The translations under genes and the position numbers were made by a program. Below the pieces are notes generated by a model. It had not been told where the DNA came from, made no database searches, and was given only the letters and a program-made list of their open reading frames with translations. 64,000 nucleotides of DNA from Bradyrhizobium sp. WSM1743 (GTDB taxonomy: Bacteria; Pseudomonadota; Alphaproteobacteria; Rhizobiales; Xanthobacteraceae), in contig NZ_AXAZ01000037.1 of the NCBI RefSeq assembly GCF_000473065.1, positions 1,736 through 65,735 on the forward strand, given 5' to 3'. Position 1 is the stretch's first letter. Each line of letters starts with the position of its first letter. Below, one piece after another: positions 54,225 to 63,146 of the stretch.

Positions 54225-55382
54225 GTGCGCATTCCCGCACCAATTGCCTATATAGTGCTCTACGTCGCCCTCTACGCGGCGTTCGGCGCCGCATCTCCGT
54301 TCTGGCCAAAATTTTTCGAAACGAGAGCTCTGACGTCCCAGCAGATCGGGCTGATCCTTGCAGCCGCAATGCTGACGCGGCTCGTGTCCGGGCCGTTGGT
54401 TGCTAGGCTGGCGGATCAGCTCGGGGCATTGCGCCTCGTGCTCGCAGGCTGTGCTGCCGTGGCGGCCTCAGCAGCCGTCGCAATGCTGTGGGCCGATAGA
54501 TTCTGGTGGTTGCTCCTTGTCGCGTTGGTTCAGGCTGCCGCTCTCGCCCCTACCACCTCGATCGCCGATGCGTTATCGGTCAATACAGCAAGGCCTCGCT
54601 TCGCGGGACGGCCGTTCGAGTACGGGTGGATACGCGGAGCTGCCTCCGCGGCTTTCGTCCTGGGAACACTGGTCGTCGGACAACTCGTCAGCCCAGCCGA
54701 TCTCACGCCGGTTATCTGGATGAACGCTGTCTTCCTGATCGCCGCCACTGGCGCCACTGCATTGCTAGCTGGGCAAGCCCGATCGCAGAGGCCGCCGTCC
54801 TTTGCTGTGTCAGGGCTGAACGCTCTGATCAGCGTGTCGCAGTTTCGCGTCATGATTGTCGCATCGGCTTTGATCTATGGCAGTCATGCAGTGCACGATG
54901 CATTTGCAGTGATCAGGTGGGGCGAGGCGGACATCAGCACTTCGGCGATCAGCTTTTTGTGGTCGGAAGCGGTGGTCGCTGAAGTGTTGGTGTTCATGCT
55001 GGTCGGCCCAGCACTGCTGGACAGGTTTGGCGTGCGTGGCGCGGCTGTCTTGGCAGCTGCGGCCGGAATCGTACGCTGGTCCGTAGCGGGCGTGACCACC
55101 TCGGTGTTGCTGCTCTCGCTGATACAGCCATTGCATGGATTAACGTTCGCTCTGCTCCATCTCGCTTGCATGCGGATGATGGGAACGCTGGTCGCAGCAA
55201 GCGTCGCCGCAACTGCGCAAGCTCTCCATGCGTTTGGCTCAGGATTGGTAACGGCAGTACTGACCTTCCTGTCCGGCGCACTGTATGCTTCCTATGCCGG
55301 GGCGGCGTTCTTTCCCATGGCGGCGCTCTGCATCATCGCGCTCCCATTAGCCTGGTTTGGCTTCGCCAATGGGAGAGACTGA
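54225..55382 (+). CDS. Major facilitator superfamily transporter
   Basis: A 385-residue membrane protein with about 12 segments. The GTG start at 54225 follows AAGG by seven bases; a TTG at 54165 is an alternative. Features are YVALYAAFGAASPFWPKFFE at helix 1, RLVSGPLVARLADQLG in the 2-3 loop and FAGRPFEYGWIRGAASAAFV in the middle. This resembles the HcaT/PPP (phenyl-propionate permease-like) MFS subgroup. No linked enzyme indicates a substrate. It is 237 bases downstream of the fic remnant. Confidence 0.85.
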   Translation: MRIPAPIAYIVLYVALYAAFGAASPFWPKFFETRALTSQQIGLILAAAMLTRLVSGPLVARLADQLGALRLVLAGCAAVAASAAVAMLWADRFWWLLLVALVQAAALAPTTSIADALSVNTARPRFAGRPFEYGWIRGAASAAFVLGTLVVGQLVSPADLTPVIWMNAVFLIAATGATALLAGQARSQRPPSFAVSGLNALISVSQFRVMIVASALIYGSHAVHDAFAVIRWGEADISTSAISFLWSEAVVAEVLVFMLVGPALLDRFGVRGAAVLAAAAGIVRWSVAGVTTSVLLLSLIQPLHGLTFALLHLACMRMMGTLVAASVAATAQALHAFGSGLVTAVLTFLSGALYASYAGAAFFPMAALCIIALPLAWFGFANGRD

Positions 55383-55627
55383 TACTTCGGTCGAGCAAAC
55401 GGGGGCAAGGGCCGCCGGTCTATGCTCCGCCGAAGGCGCATCCGGGCTGCATCTCCTGTCTCGCGCGGTCGGTCACTTTGACAGTCGGACTTCCCTTTAC
55501 GAGCTCAGTGGCGCCGGTTTCTGCGGTCATGCGGGCCTTGCAGAAAGGTGTTCCCATCGATGTCAGCTCGTCTTGGATCTCCGCTATGTCAATCTTTCGC
55601 CGATGTCCAAGCGAGCACCGTTGCGGC

Positions 55628-56062
55628 TCAACCAAGGAGCCGACTTCGCCCGAACGTAAAACCAGTCGGTGCGAACCTTCTGGCCACCTCAAGCGCGTGG
55701 TTCTCGCTGCATTCCAGCGCGATCTTTTGGGAAAGCATAACATCCCCGACCGGCAGATTGCCACGCGGCATGAAACACAGGCCGCCCATCGGGCGGCCCT
55801 TTTTGTCGACCTCGCAGACGTTCGTCGACGCGCCCGCGTAGATCCTATATTTCCTGCCAGTATCGCCCCCGGTGACCTCGAAGTAACCCTTTTCCGTGAA
55901 CTGTGCACGCTGGGCCGGCGAAAGCCACGCCCGCAAGAGCTGCAGCGAGCGGCCCTCCGGAGTTCGTTCGGCGCCGTGTCTGATGAAGAGAGCCCGAATG
56001 GCTCTCGCGCGCCGGCCTTCACGCGGGCGAGATGATCTGCAGCCCAACATAGCGCGGGCCAA
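55628..56062 (-). CDS. Small conserved hypothetical protein
   Basis: A 144-residue protein with a well-formed core: ERTPEGRSLQLLRAWLSPAQ, AQFTEKGYFEVTGGDTGRKY, RIYAGASTNVCEVDKKGRP and LCFMPRGNLPVGDVMLSQKI. The core is regular enough to be real and resembles a small orphan family I recall from Bradyrhizobium. The first 30 residues are Arg-rich and probably not original. There is no signal peptide, and function is unknown. The next gene on this strand ends one base upstream of its start, so co-transcription is likely. Confidence 0.65.
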   Translation of the reverse strand: MARAMLGCRSSRPREGRRARAIRALFIRHGAERTPEGRSLQLLRAWLSPAQRAQFTEKGYFEVTGGDTGRKYRIYAGASTNVCEVDKKGRPMGGLCFMPRGNLPVGDVMLSQKIALECSENHALEVARRFAPTGFTFGRSRLLG

Positions 56063-56284
56063 TCACCCGCCGACCAGCCTGGGGAAGAAGACGGTTTCTT
56101 CCGCGTTCGGGTCGAACGATCGCATTTGCGATACTTGACCCGGACCCGCCCGGACTGCCGCGGTGAAGCCGGCGTCGGTTAACTTGTGGAACCGCCGTTC
56201 GGCCTTAGCGAGCTCTCGCGCGTCGTCTGGATTGAAAAAGTGACGGCTATCGCCGGTACTGTCCATCACGATCTGGATCGCCAT
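56063..56284 (-). CDS. Small hypothetical protein (MAIQIVMDSTGDSRH...)
   Basis: A 73-residue protein starting at 56284 after GGGAG. It reads MAIQIVMDSTGDSRHFFNPD, then a charged helix (ARELAKAERRFHKLTDAGF) and ends FFPRLVGG. It looks like a small rhizobial orphan family, with no named function. The frame continues upstream but without protein-like character. It probably shares a transcript with the downstream minus-strand gene. Confidence 0.6.
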   Translation of the reverse strand: MAIQIVMDSTGDSRHFFNPDDARELAKAERRFHKLTDAGFTAAVRAGPGQVSQMRSFDPNAEETVFFPRLVGG

Positions 56285-56807
56285 GATCGTCTCCCTCGGA
56301 ATGATGATGGGCAAGACTTGTCCAAGTATTCCGCCGAAGTGGCGGAGTTTCAAGACAAGAGATTGCCGACCTAGCCCAGACCTTCTCTTGGCGCGGCAAG
56401 GACGCCGGCGCGGCCACACCGAACCGTATACCGTCGAGCCTCAAAGAGCTTCTGAGGCGGCTTTCCAGCCCGCTAGCTCGTCGCGCCTTTAGCGGCCGCT
56501 TACGAGATGCAAGCGCCAAGGCTGAGATCAGCCGCTCGATTTAGCCTTTGGTGGCCGTCCAGTATGACCGCGGTCTGCAGTGAAGCCGCAGTCGATATTT
56601 TCAAGTGACGCGCTGTATGCCTTGCGATAAGCCCCGAAGGCATCTGAAACAGCGAACCGACGGCTGAGCGGTATTGGATCCGATCGTGTAGATGCACAGG
56701 GCGTGCGGCGGATGGTTGAGCGCTTCGAGCCGAGCATGTGCCCGCCAGCTAGGAACCAGCCGAAGAAAGGAGATTTATTCGTTAGACGCATTTTGAAGGG
56801 TTTAACA

Positions 56808-57284
56808 ATGGCGATCGATGCTTTTAGAGGAACAACGCCGCTGTTTCTTCCTGAACGTTTTTTTGTAGGGCGGCTAGAAGGTTGGGCAGTGCTAGAAAAT
56901 CTAGTTGGCGGACTACTGAAGCGCGCGACAATTGCTGGCCACGGAGAACTAGATGCCGATACTGATACAGTGCTGTTCACCGAGGCATATACATTTGACG
57001 ATGGTCATAGCGATACTCTGCATTGGACGATCCGAAAGGGTGAGGAAGGCAAGTACACCGGCTTGGAAAACAGACTGGAAGGTGAGGCCATCGGGGAGCA
57101 AGGCGGTTGCGCATTCCACTGGAAATACACACGCGATACGCCGCAAGGGAGCGGTAGATCGTTTAAGCTGAATTTCGACAATTGGTTTTATGGAATCGAT
57201 GAACGAGCTTGCATAGTCCGCGGCCGTGCTGGCCGTGCCGGTATCCCATTTGCGACGGCGCACGTTACTTACCGTAAGCTTTAG
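56808..57284 (+). CDS. DUF3833-like protein
   Basis: A 158-residue beta-rich protein beginning MAIDAFRGTTPLFLPERFF. The pattern FFVGRLEGWAVLENLVGGLL, FTEAYTFDDGHSDTLHWTI, FHWKYTRDTPQGSG and NFDNWFYGID matches DUF3833, whose members are usually lipid-anchored. No signal peptide or lipobox is seen here, so the protein may be cytoplasmic or its start lost. The function of the family is unknown. It stands alone and is convergent with the second ligase remnant. Confidence 0.72.
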   Translation: MAIDAFRGTTPLFLPERFFVGRLEGWAVLENLVGGLLKRATIAGHGELDADTDTVLFTEAYTFDDGHSDTLHWTIRKGEEGKYTGLENRLEGEAIGEQGGCAFHWKYTRDTPQGSGRSFKLNFDNWFYGIDERACIVRGRAGRAGIPFATAHVTYRKL

Positions 57285-57907
57285 CCTCGCTGGTGTCTGC
57301 CACCGCCACAGGCGAGAGCAGGTGGGGGCACAGAGAAAATCGGACCGCGGGCGAAGGTTGTCGGCAACCGCTCGCAGATCTCTCCGGGTGTTGAAAGGGC
57401 ACGGCCGCAAAGCCGGCGGGCGGGTCTGGGCAGGTGGGGTCGGGAGACGTCCTCGTTCTGCATTGCACGAAACAGGTCGTGCCCGATCGCGCCGCTCTCG
57501 AATGGGGCGATGAACATGCCGTCGGGCCGGCCGCGGACCAGCCGGGCTAGGTCTTGCGCATCTCGAGCGGGAGCTGGCGCAGATCCTCGCCGCCGAGCGC
57601 GAGCAGATCAAACGCATAGAGCTGCACCTCACCGTCGTGCCGGCGCGAGTGCAGCGTGTTGAAGTCGGAGACACCGTCGACGCCGAGCACGGACGGCCTC
57701 GCCGTCGATGTCGAATTCCTGCTCGCGGTTGCGCTGCGCCGCCTGCACGATCCATGCAAAACGGTCGGTCCAGTTGCGCCCGTTCCTGGTGATCAGGCGC
57801 TCGGTGCGGCCGTTCCGCTCGGCACGCAGGCGATAGCCGTCATACGTGATCTCGTGGAACCGGTCGGGGCCGGAGCTGGGCAGGTAGAACTCGAATGTGC
57901 TCGGCAT
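57281..57907 (-). pseudogene. ATP-dependent DNA ligase remnant, second copy
   Basis: From the ATG at 57907 the sequence reads MPSTFEFYLPSSGPDRFHEI, TYDGYRLRAERNGR and RNGRNWTDRFAWIVQAAQ, then shifts frame near 57695 to ILGVDG-type sequence (VLGVDGVSDFNTLHSRRHDG, EVQLYAFDLLALGGEDL). A further shift near 57550 leads to FIAPFESGAIGHDLF. The C-terminal motifs are absent. Motif I reads EITYDGYR, so the catalytic Lys is Thr. It is clearly homologous to 335-925 but independently decayed. Confidence 0.82.
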
Positions 57908-58033
57908 GAGAACGAGATAGTCACGCGCCCGCGAATATGCGAATCTTGCGGTCGATTTGAGCGTCGGGATCCCTCAGTGAGGCACCGATTTCAATTGCAT
58001 TGCCATACCTTGGAATTGCGGTCTGCTGCTTGC

Positions 58034-58395
58034 TCATAGTCTGGTTGGTGAGCCCGGTGCTTTAGGACTGGAGCGGAAGGCTAGCTGCACGCCCGAGCGG
58101 CCAAGTTGGCTTTCGACGAAATCATTCAAGGAGATCTCGTGACCTTCAGCAGTAATCCTGCGCTCGAGATCGCGGGCAATGTCCTCGGACGCCTCGCGCG
58201 AGCAGCCCGACCGGGTTGAACGCGGCCACACGGAGCACCCGGTCATATTGCCCGGCGAGAAGAATCGCCGATCAGCGTGGAATGGTCGATGCCTTCCTCG
58301 GTCTCGCGGAAGGCCGCACCGTCTCGGAATTCCCCAAGGACGATGTAAAGGTCGTTGTCGAGGCGATCGTTCGGAACGATGGACGGCGAGGCCAT
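58034..58395 (-). pseudogene. Frameshifted homologue of the 1245-1607 protein
   Basis: Starting at the ATG at 58395 the frame reads MASPSIVPNDRLDNDLYIVL and then EFRDGAAFRETEEGIDHS. It meets a stop near 58250 and continues in another frame as SEDIARDLERRITAEGHEIS, LNDFVESQLGRSGVQLAF. The aligned parts follow the order of the first copy. It lies just upstream of the second ligase remnant, as the first copy lies upstream of the first ligase. Confidence 0.7.
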
Positions 58396-58476
58396 ACGCA
58401 GAACTCCACTGACCAGAGTCTAAGAGAGGCAACGTTGGGGCCGAAGCTGGGCCTCGCGCGACATATGCAGAGCCCT

Positions 58477-58710
58477 TCACCCTTGTTCTCCCACTCCGCT
58501 CTCACGCACCAGGCGAGCAACTCGGCGAGGGCCGTCCCACACCTCAACAGTAGGGTAGGCTTCTAAGAATTTCTCGGATCGAGCTTGGGCGTCTTTGTCC
58601 GTTGGGCAATCGATTTCATAAACTGAAAGACAACGCCTCCTGCATCGACCGCGTACCCAACATATCGCATCGCAGTTCCCAGATTGACGAGAACTGTTAT
58701 CGAGATTCAT
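58477..58710 (-). CDS. Small protein, YEIDCP...VEVWDG family
   Basis: The core VYEIDCPTDKDAQARSEKFL and AYPTVEVWDGPRRVARLVRE is typical of short rhizobial proteins that pair a beta strand, a helix and a WDG turn. The protein at 62768-62971 has the same plan (VELWEGDRLVAVF). The N-terminal 30 residues (MNLDNSSRQSGNCDAICW) look unlike the family, so the native start may be lost. No function is known. Confidence 0.5.
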   Translation of the reverse strand: MNLDNSSRQSGNCDAICWVRGRCRRRCLSVYEIDCPTDKDAQARSEKFLEAYPTVEVWDGPRRVARLVRESGVGEQG

Positions 58711-58776
58711 TCGCCGCTTGATCGTCCCTGCGGCTGCGTCTCATCGTGAAGGAGGCTGGGGCCTTGGATCATGGCG

Positions 58777-58980
58777 TCACCTCCGCAATTCGACTCCGGG
58801 CGCTTTCAGCCACTCGCTCATATGCAGACCCTCTTCGAACTGGCGGGCTTTACGCAGCAACTCTTCCCGTCTGACACCTGGGGGAGCCGCCTTTGCACTT
58901 GCCCGCAGGCGCTCGGCTTCTGCGGCAAGTCGCTCTTCTAGAGATTGCGTTTGTTTGAAGCGACGCCGGCGCTTGGCCAT
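58777..58980 (-). CDS. Small basic helical hypothetical protein
   Basis: A 67-residue protein starting MAKRRRRFKQTQSLEERLAA. It is almost entirely helical and charged (EAERLRASAKAAPPGVRREE, LLRKARQFEEGLHMSEWL). It looks like a small rhizobial orphan protein and has a plausible start at 58980. Its function is unknown; the basic N-terminus might bind nucleic acid. Confidence 0.6.
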   Translation of the reverse strand: MAKRRRRFKQTQSLEERLAAEAERLRASAKAAPPGVRREELLRKARQFEEGLHMSEWLKAPGVELRR

Positions 58981-59329
58981 GATCCGCTCCCCGGTTTGAG
59001 TTGGGCGGGAGCGCTGCGCTGCGTTCCGATGTTTGCCACTGTGTCTTGCAGTGATGATTGCAAACTACCTCAGTGGACGGTTTTATTCCCTCTCAATTGT
59101 TAACCGCTGTAGTTAGGATACCCCGACTTTTAGGGTACTTCGCCTCTACGGTTTTTCATCTGGAGACGGCTCATAGGTCTCGTCCTAAGAAGGTATCCGG
59201 CCTCGGCAACTGCTTCGGCCGCTTGCGCCGTTAACTGGCGGAGTTTGGCGTTCTGCTCCGCAAATCTCGGCAGCCAGATCGCGCACGCTATGGATGGGGG
59301 ATTGGTCGGCCGTGGCGACGCTTCTTTTG

Positions 59330-59569
59330 CTATGCAGGCGCTCTCGGTCTCTCCGCCACAGACGCGTACGGACAGAGCCGAAAGCCGGTAACGCCGGAAC
59401 AAATGGGCCTATAACCCATGGTTCTATTGAAATTGTGACAGAGCGGCCTAGCTTTGGTGCGGTTTTGACGAACCGTAGGGATAGGCTCGCTGAGCAGCTC
59501 TTTGGCTTTGGCAAGCAATTCGAAAGATCGCCGGATCATTTCCCACTCGCGCTCGGTCTTGGCGCGCAT
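59330..59569 (-). CDS. Small hypothetical protein (weak)
   Basis: The frame starts MRAKTEREWEMIRRSFELLA and continues KAKELLSEPIPTVRQNR as a convincing helix; after that the sequence loses character. The same frame is open upstream of 59569, so a start further upstream is possible. The C-terminal half may be out of frame. No family is recognised. The stretch between 58981 and 59329 shows nothing else. Confidence 0.35.
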   Translation of the reverse strand: MRAKTEREWEMIRRSFELLAKAKELLSEPIPTVRQNRTKARPLCHNFNRTMGYRPICSGVTGFRLCPYASVAERPRAPA

Positions 59570-59600
59570 CCGTTCAATCTTTCGTTCGATCTGTTCTAGT

Positions 59601-60070
59601 CATTCTCAAGTCGTCTGTTGCCATAAAGCGCCTCCCGGCCAATCCGGAAGATTAACTCATGTTAAGTTTCTGGGCTTGCCGGATCACTCCCCCGGCTTCG
59701 TTTGGGGGCATGAAGCTGCGTTTCGCTTATTGCCCCAGACAGTGACAGACCTCTCGGTCCCAGCTCGGTTTTTAGATCTGGAAAACGCAGGCTGGGGCCG
59801 ATGTGGTCCACTCTGGAAGCACAGTAGTCTTTGGCGTCGAAGTTCCGAGCGGAGCCGAGGGCGTCCAGCGGGTTGGGTTCCGTATTCTTCCGGCGTTTTC
59901 CCTCCGCGCGCAGGTTGTTGCGGAAGACTGCGAGCTGGCTTTACAATCTCGCCGTGTGCCGTCTGCATGACATTTGAGATTTCGGCATCCGCGATTCACA
60001 TATGTACTCGGCGGATCACTGCAGTTCAGTCGATGCTTGAGAACTCATTTCGTAACGCATTTGGAGCGAC
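59601..60070. other. Intergenic stretch, no recognised gene
   Basis: No protein-like frame stands out and no structured RNA was recognised. Confidence 0.35.
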
Positions 60071-60253
60071 ATGTCGTGTAAAGCAATAGTCTCAGCTTAC
60101 GTACGCTTAAGGAACCAGCAGGCGCTTGAAGATATGAGAGACCTTCGGCGCCAATTGCTCGAGTCCGCGTCCGGCTCCGCAAGCAAGCACCTTCACGCAG
60201 ATCTCCGATTGATCGAGGATGGGTTGGAACAGCTCCGCCGTCGCAAACTTTGA
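60071..60253 (+). CDS. Small helical hypothetical protein
   Basis: A 60-residue frame starting MSCKAIVSAYVRLRNQQALE, with a second helix RQLLESASGSASKHLHADLR. The composition is protein-like. No family is recognised and no strong ribosome binding site is seen. Confidence 0.4.
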   Translation: MSCKAIVSAYVRLRNQQALEDMRDLRRQLLESASGSASKHLHADLRLIEDGLEQLRRRKL

Positions 60254-60385
60254 GGCCGGCACCGAATTCGCTGCCGCGGCCCTGCCACTCCTGCTTTGAG
60301 CGCCGTGATCGCCTGCTTCAGCGCGCGCTTAGCGCCGATTTACAGATCCAACAGGTCGCTGGGGCGATGCCGTTGATGTTGCATA

Positions 60386-60607
60386 TCAGCGCTCCTTTTG
60401 AGCGTGCTCGGCCTCGACGGCGCGGAGCAAGGCGGCAAGGCTGGGATATTCCACGCCATTGCGCGCGTAGCGGTTGACGCGCTCGACATATCGGGCCGAT
60501 CCGTCGGGCTTGCCGCGCCAGCTGAACAGCAGCACGGCGCTGTTGTACTGGCGCAGAACGTGGCCGGCGCCATTACCGAAATACTTGCTCATGGCGTGGG
60601 GCTTCAT
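60386..60607 (-). CDS. Small hypothetical protein
   Basis: A 73-residue frame from the ATG at 60607: MKPHAMSKYFGNGAGHVLRQ, then YNSAVLLFSWRGKPDGSARY and a C-terminal helix PSLAALLRAVEAEHAQKER. The well-formed beta and helical segments suggest a real orphan protein. An internal ATG at 60592 (MSKYFGNG) is an alternative start. Function unknown. Confidence 0.45.
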   Translation of the reverse strand: MKPHAMSKYFGNGAGHVLRQYNSAVLLFSWRGKPDGSARYVERVNRYARNGVEYPSLAALLRAVEAEHAQKER

Positions 60608-60810
60608 GGCCGCGCCTCCAACTTCGCCAGCTCGGACTCGCCCATTCCCGCATAAGCGTCCCGGACGGGGACGTTCCTATTGTAGGCGAGGAGAGATTCG
60701 GCGGGGGTGAACAGCTTCACACTTCTTGTTTTTTAGGCGGCTTCGAATAGGCTGACAGCTTCCATGGGAACAGAGTGCCCGGCTGCCCCGGCCTCGGGAG
60801 CGCGAGCTCC

Positions 60811-60953
60811 GGGGGGCGCAGTACGTCCCGATGTCGACGGATCGGCAGCAATATTCGATCGTAAGCCAGATGGCTGTCATCGCCGCATACGCAGCCGAGA
60901 ATCGGCTCACGATCGTGCGCACTTACATCGACGAGGGCATCAGCGGATTGTGA
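60811..60953 (+). pseudogene. Serine recombinase N-terminal remnant
   Basis: The frame reads MSTDRQQYSIVSQMAVIAAY and AAENRLTIVRTYIDEGISGL before a TGA. This is the start of a large serine recombinase or resolvase, including the helix after the catalytic Ser. In the family the segment YVRMSTDRQ usually precedes it; here the preceding residues give QYVPMSTDRQ. Nothing further of the protein follows. It is a scar of a mobile element. Confidence 0.72.
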
Positions 60954-61631
60954 CCTGCCACTGCGTATTCCTCCAGGAGTTAGAGTCCGGCCCGAATTGC
61001 AGGGAGACCGAAGTTTGGACCACTCAGAACTAGAGTTTTGCGCCTCTGTCACGTTGGCGGGCTGGTTACGCCGACGTGGGTGTGAGCAAAATCGGCGGTC
61101 GATTGCCGATCGCCCCATGGGGCCGTTCTTCATGCGCGGAAAGTGCGCCTTGACGCGCAACAAGGCGCCCACAAACAGCATGGGAACGGATCTGAAAGCC
61201 CCAGCCGAAACTAGCTCCGACCCGCTGGGTTGTAGAAGCGAGAGGAATCGGCGAAGACGGCGTTCCAAGAGCAAGAGCCATGAGGGCAGGCTCAACGTGA
61301 ACTCGGCAAGGAGGGCGCACTGCGAGCTCGGGTTTGCGCTAGGCTCTCTGACTTATTGGAGACTTTGAAGGGCGAGCCCGGTTTGCCCAGGGCCCGGAGC
61401 CATAATCTCGGCGACCTGAGCGGCAGGTTGTTTCTGCTATGCTAATTTATGAAAATGAACAAAGCCGGGTTGCGGTATGTCAAAAGCCATGGGATCTAGC
61501 ATGGATTAAAGGCTTGCCGGTATTTCCCGGTCTGCTGTAGAATCCTCTTCGCGTGAGGATTTCGAGGGACTAGCTTCCGTTCAGCTCCAGATTTGCAAAT
61601 TCATTTTAAGGATTCTGTGGGGGACATTGCG
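60954..61631. other. Intergenic stretch, no recognised gene
   Basis: Long but Arg/Ser-rich frames cross this stretch on both strands. None has motifs, so I regard them as chance. No transposon ends were seen near the recombinase remnant. Confidence 0.35.
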
Positions 61632-61937
61632 ATGGCTAAGCCTTCCGTTTCCCGTGACGCCTTTCGTGGGTTGTTCGCCTTTTACGCGGCTAAGGCCCAT
61701 CATGATCATAACGATGTCGCCGAAAGCCGGCTCCTCAATCTATTTGGATCGAGCGAACACATTCCCGACGGGCTGTTGGAGTTGTGGTCATCACGGACCG
61801 AGCTGATTGGCCCTGAAGCCGTTGGCAACATAATGTCACCACTCGCTCATCAGATCCTGGACGGCGGCGCGCAATATAACCACGCCAGCGACTTCCTGCA
61901 TCGACTGCTGCGAGAGCTGGACCGAGACGTCCATTAG
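61632..61937 (+). CDS. Hypothetical protein, about 101 aa
   Basis: The protein starts MAKPSVSRDAFRGLFAFYAA at 61632 (an earlier in-frame start at 61593 is less likely). Predominantly helical: ESRLLNLFGSSEHIPDGLLE, LAHQILDGGAQYNHASDFLH, RLLRELDRDVH. His is frequent. There is no signal peptide and no recognised family. It precedes the membrane protein gene by 134 bases. Confidence 0.55.
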   Translation: MAKPSVSRDAFRGLFAFYAAKAHHDHNDVAESRLLNLFGSSEHIPDGLLELWSSRTELIGPEAVGNIMSPLAHQILDGGAQYNHASDFLHRLLRELDRDVH

Positions 61938-62071
61938 CTCCGAATGCGTCGCTACTGTCGAGCGGACCCGTCGGGCTGCCTTCGCTGCGCCTTGCGGGAC
62001 TTGTATATTCGTACAGCAGGACGAACTTCTATCGCCTTCAAGGCGCGGCATTTTGTTCAAACGAGCTTGTC

Positions 62072-62737
62072 ATGCAGCCTCTCTTGATCATTCCGCTCTC
62101 GATTGTTCTCGTCGCTGATCCTCAACCAACCAGCATTTCAGCATGGCAAGCCGCCATCCCGCTGTTCGCAGCTATAGTAACTGCCCTTTTCGGCTTCATT
62201 GGGGTGCTTGTTGGGCTCAGATGGAATGCCAAGCAAGCAGAGAAGACGGAGCAGCGCTTGCGTAGAAACAAGCGTGAAGTGTTGCGCATATCTCTTTGGG
62301 CGGAGCTGAGCAGTTTGGCTCGCGTCATAGAAGAAGAGATTAGCTACATTGAAAAGAACACTTTCACCTGGATTCCGTTGGTTGAGAGCTTCAAGATCTA
62401 CATCGAAAATATCGAGAACCTAGGCCTGCTCACGCCTACCGAGGCCGAGAAGATTACAGTAGCTTACTATCGGTACCAAGAAAACGCCGGATACTTAGCT
62501 CGGATAGCAAAGGATCAGCCAGATAAGCCGGCCATCGGTAGGCACATCGAATTTGATTTCAGTAAACCTACTTACCCCAATATGAAAAACGACGTGCTGG
62601 ACACACTTCGAGGTATCCTCGTATCTCTTACAGATGCCATAGGGGCAACTGAACACGAGTTGGAGGGTACTGACTGGTTTCGCGCTAACAAACAGATTCA
62701 GCAGCGCGAGGGCGTCCGATCAGCGAGTGTGGTATAG
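62072..62737 (+). CDS. Membrane-anchored hypothetical protein
   Basis: A 221-residue protein with hydrophobic stretches at about residues 3-14 and 28-50 (PLFAAIVTALFGFIGVLVGL). Then a basic, probably coiled stretch (RWNAKQAEKTEQRLRRNKRE) leads into a cytoplasmic helical domain of about 150 residues with many Ile and Glu. Such one- or two-helix anchors with helical tails occur near defence genes, but I cannot name a family. Codon use is more AT-rich than in neighbours. Confidence 0.65.
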   Translation: MQPLLIIPLSIVLVADPQPTSISAWQAAIPLFAAIVTALFGFIGVLVGLRWNAKQAEKTEQRLRRNKREVLRISLWAELSSLARVIEEEISYIEKNTFTWIPLVESFKIYIENIENLGLLTPTEAEKITVAYYRYQENAGYLARIAKDQPDKPAIGRHIEFDFSKPTYPNMKNDVLDTLRGILVSLTDAIGATEHELEGTDWFRANKQIQQREGVRSASVV

Positions 62738-62767
62738 CCTGACCCGGCGGCGAGACAGGCCTTCTAC

Positions 62768-62971
62768 TCAGGACAAGCGGTCGTTTCGATTTTCGTTGGA
62801 CCTTGCGCCTTGAAACACCGCGACGAGCCGATCGCCTTCCCAAAGCTCGACGTCGTGCTCGCCACGCATTTGTTCGGCTCGACGTCTCGCAGCCTGCTCG
62901 TCGATGCAGTCGAGCTTTGCCGCGCAGATCACTTGCCGGCTGCTGTCCACCACGAACACTCTGTACCGCAC
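62768..62971 (-). CDS. Small protein, VELWEG family
   Basis: The GTG start at 62971 is preceded by AGGAGGG. The 67-residue protein reads MRYRVFVVDSSRQVICAAKL, a helix EQAARRRAEQMRGE, then HDVELWEGDRLVAVFQG. It shares its plan with the protein at 58477-58710. The ribosome binding site lies inside an inverted repeat (62971-63004) that could control translation. Function unknown. Confidence 0.65.
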   Translation of the reverse strand: MRYRVFVVDSSRQVICAAKLDCIDEQAARRRAEQMRGEHDVELWEGDRLVAVFQGARSNENRNDRLS

Positions 62972-63004
62972 GATGGCAGTCCCTCCTAAGGGGAACAGCC
63001 ATCG
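62971..63004 (-). promoter_or_regulatory. Hairpin covering a ribosome binding site
   Basis: CGATGGC at 62971-62977 pairs with GCCATCG at 62998-63004, and inside TCCC (62980-62983) pairs with GGGA (62991-62994). Read on the minus strand, the loop and inner stem hold the AGGAGGG site, and the outer stem reaches the GTG start. A folded transcript would hide the start region. Confidence 0.45.
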
Positions 63005-63146
63005 TAGTCGAATGCTCGTTTAAGGCAGCGCCAAAGTAAGCGCAGGCGCGAGAAACGTTTGTACGTGTGGCAATTCGGCTATACCAGCGCCTGAACCTCT
63101 TCGATCCCGACGATGCGTAAGGTATCCCTGCCCAGTGCAGCGCGCC

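Noticed and set aside
60717..61295. 192-codon minus-strand frame as a gene
   Set aside because: It overlaps the serine recombinase remnant on the other strand, and its sequence is Arg/Ser-rich without motifs.
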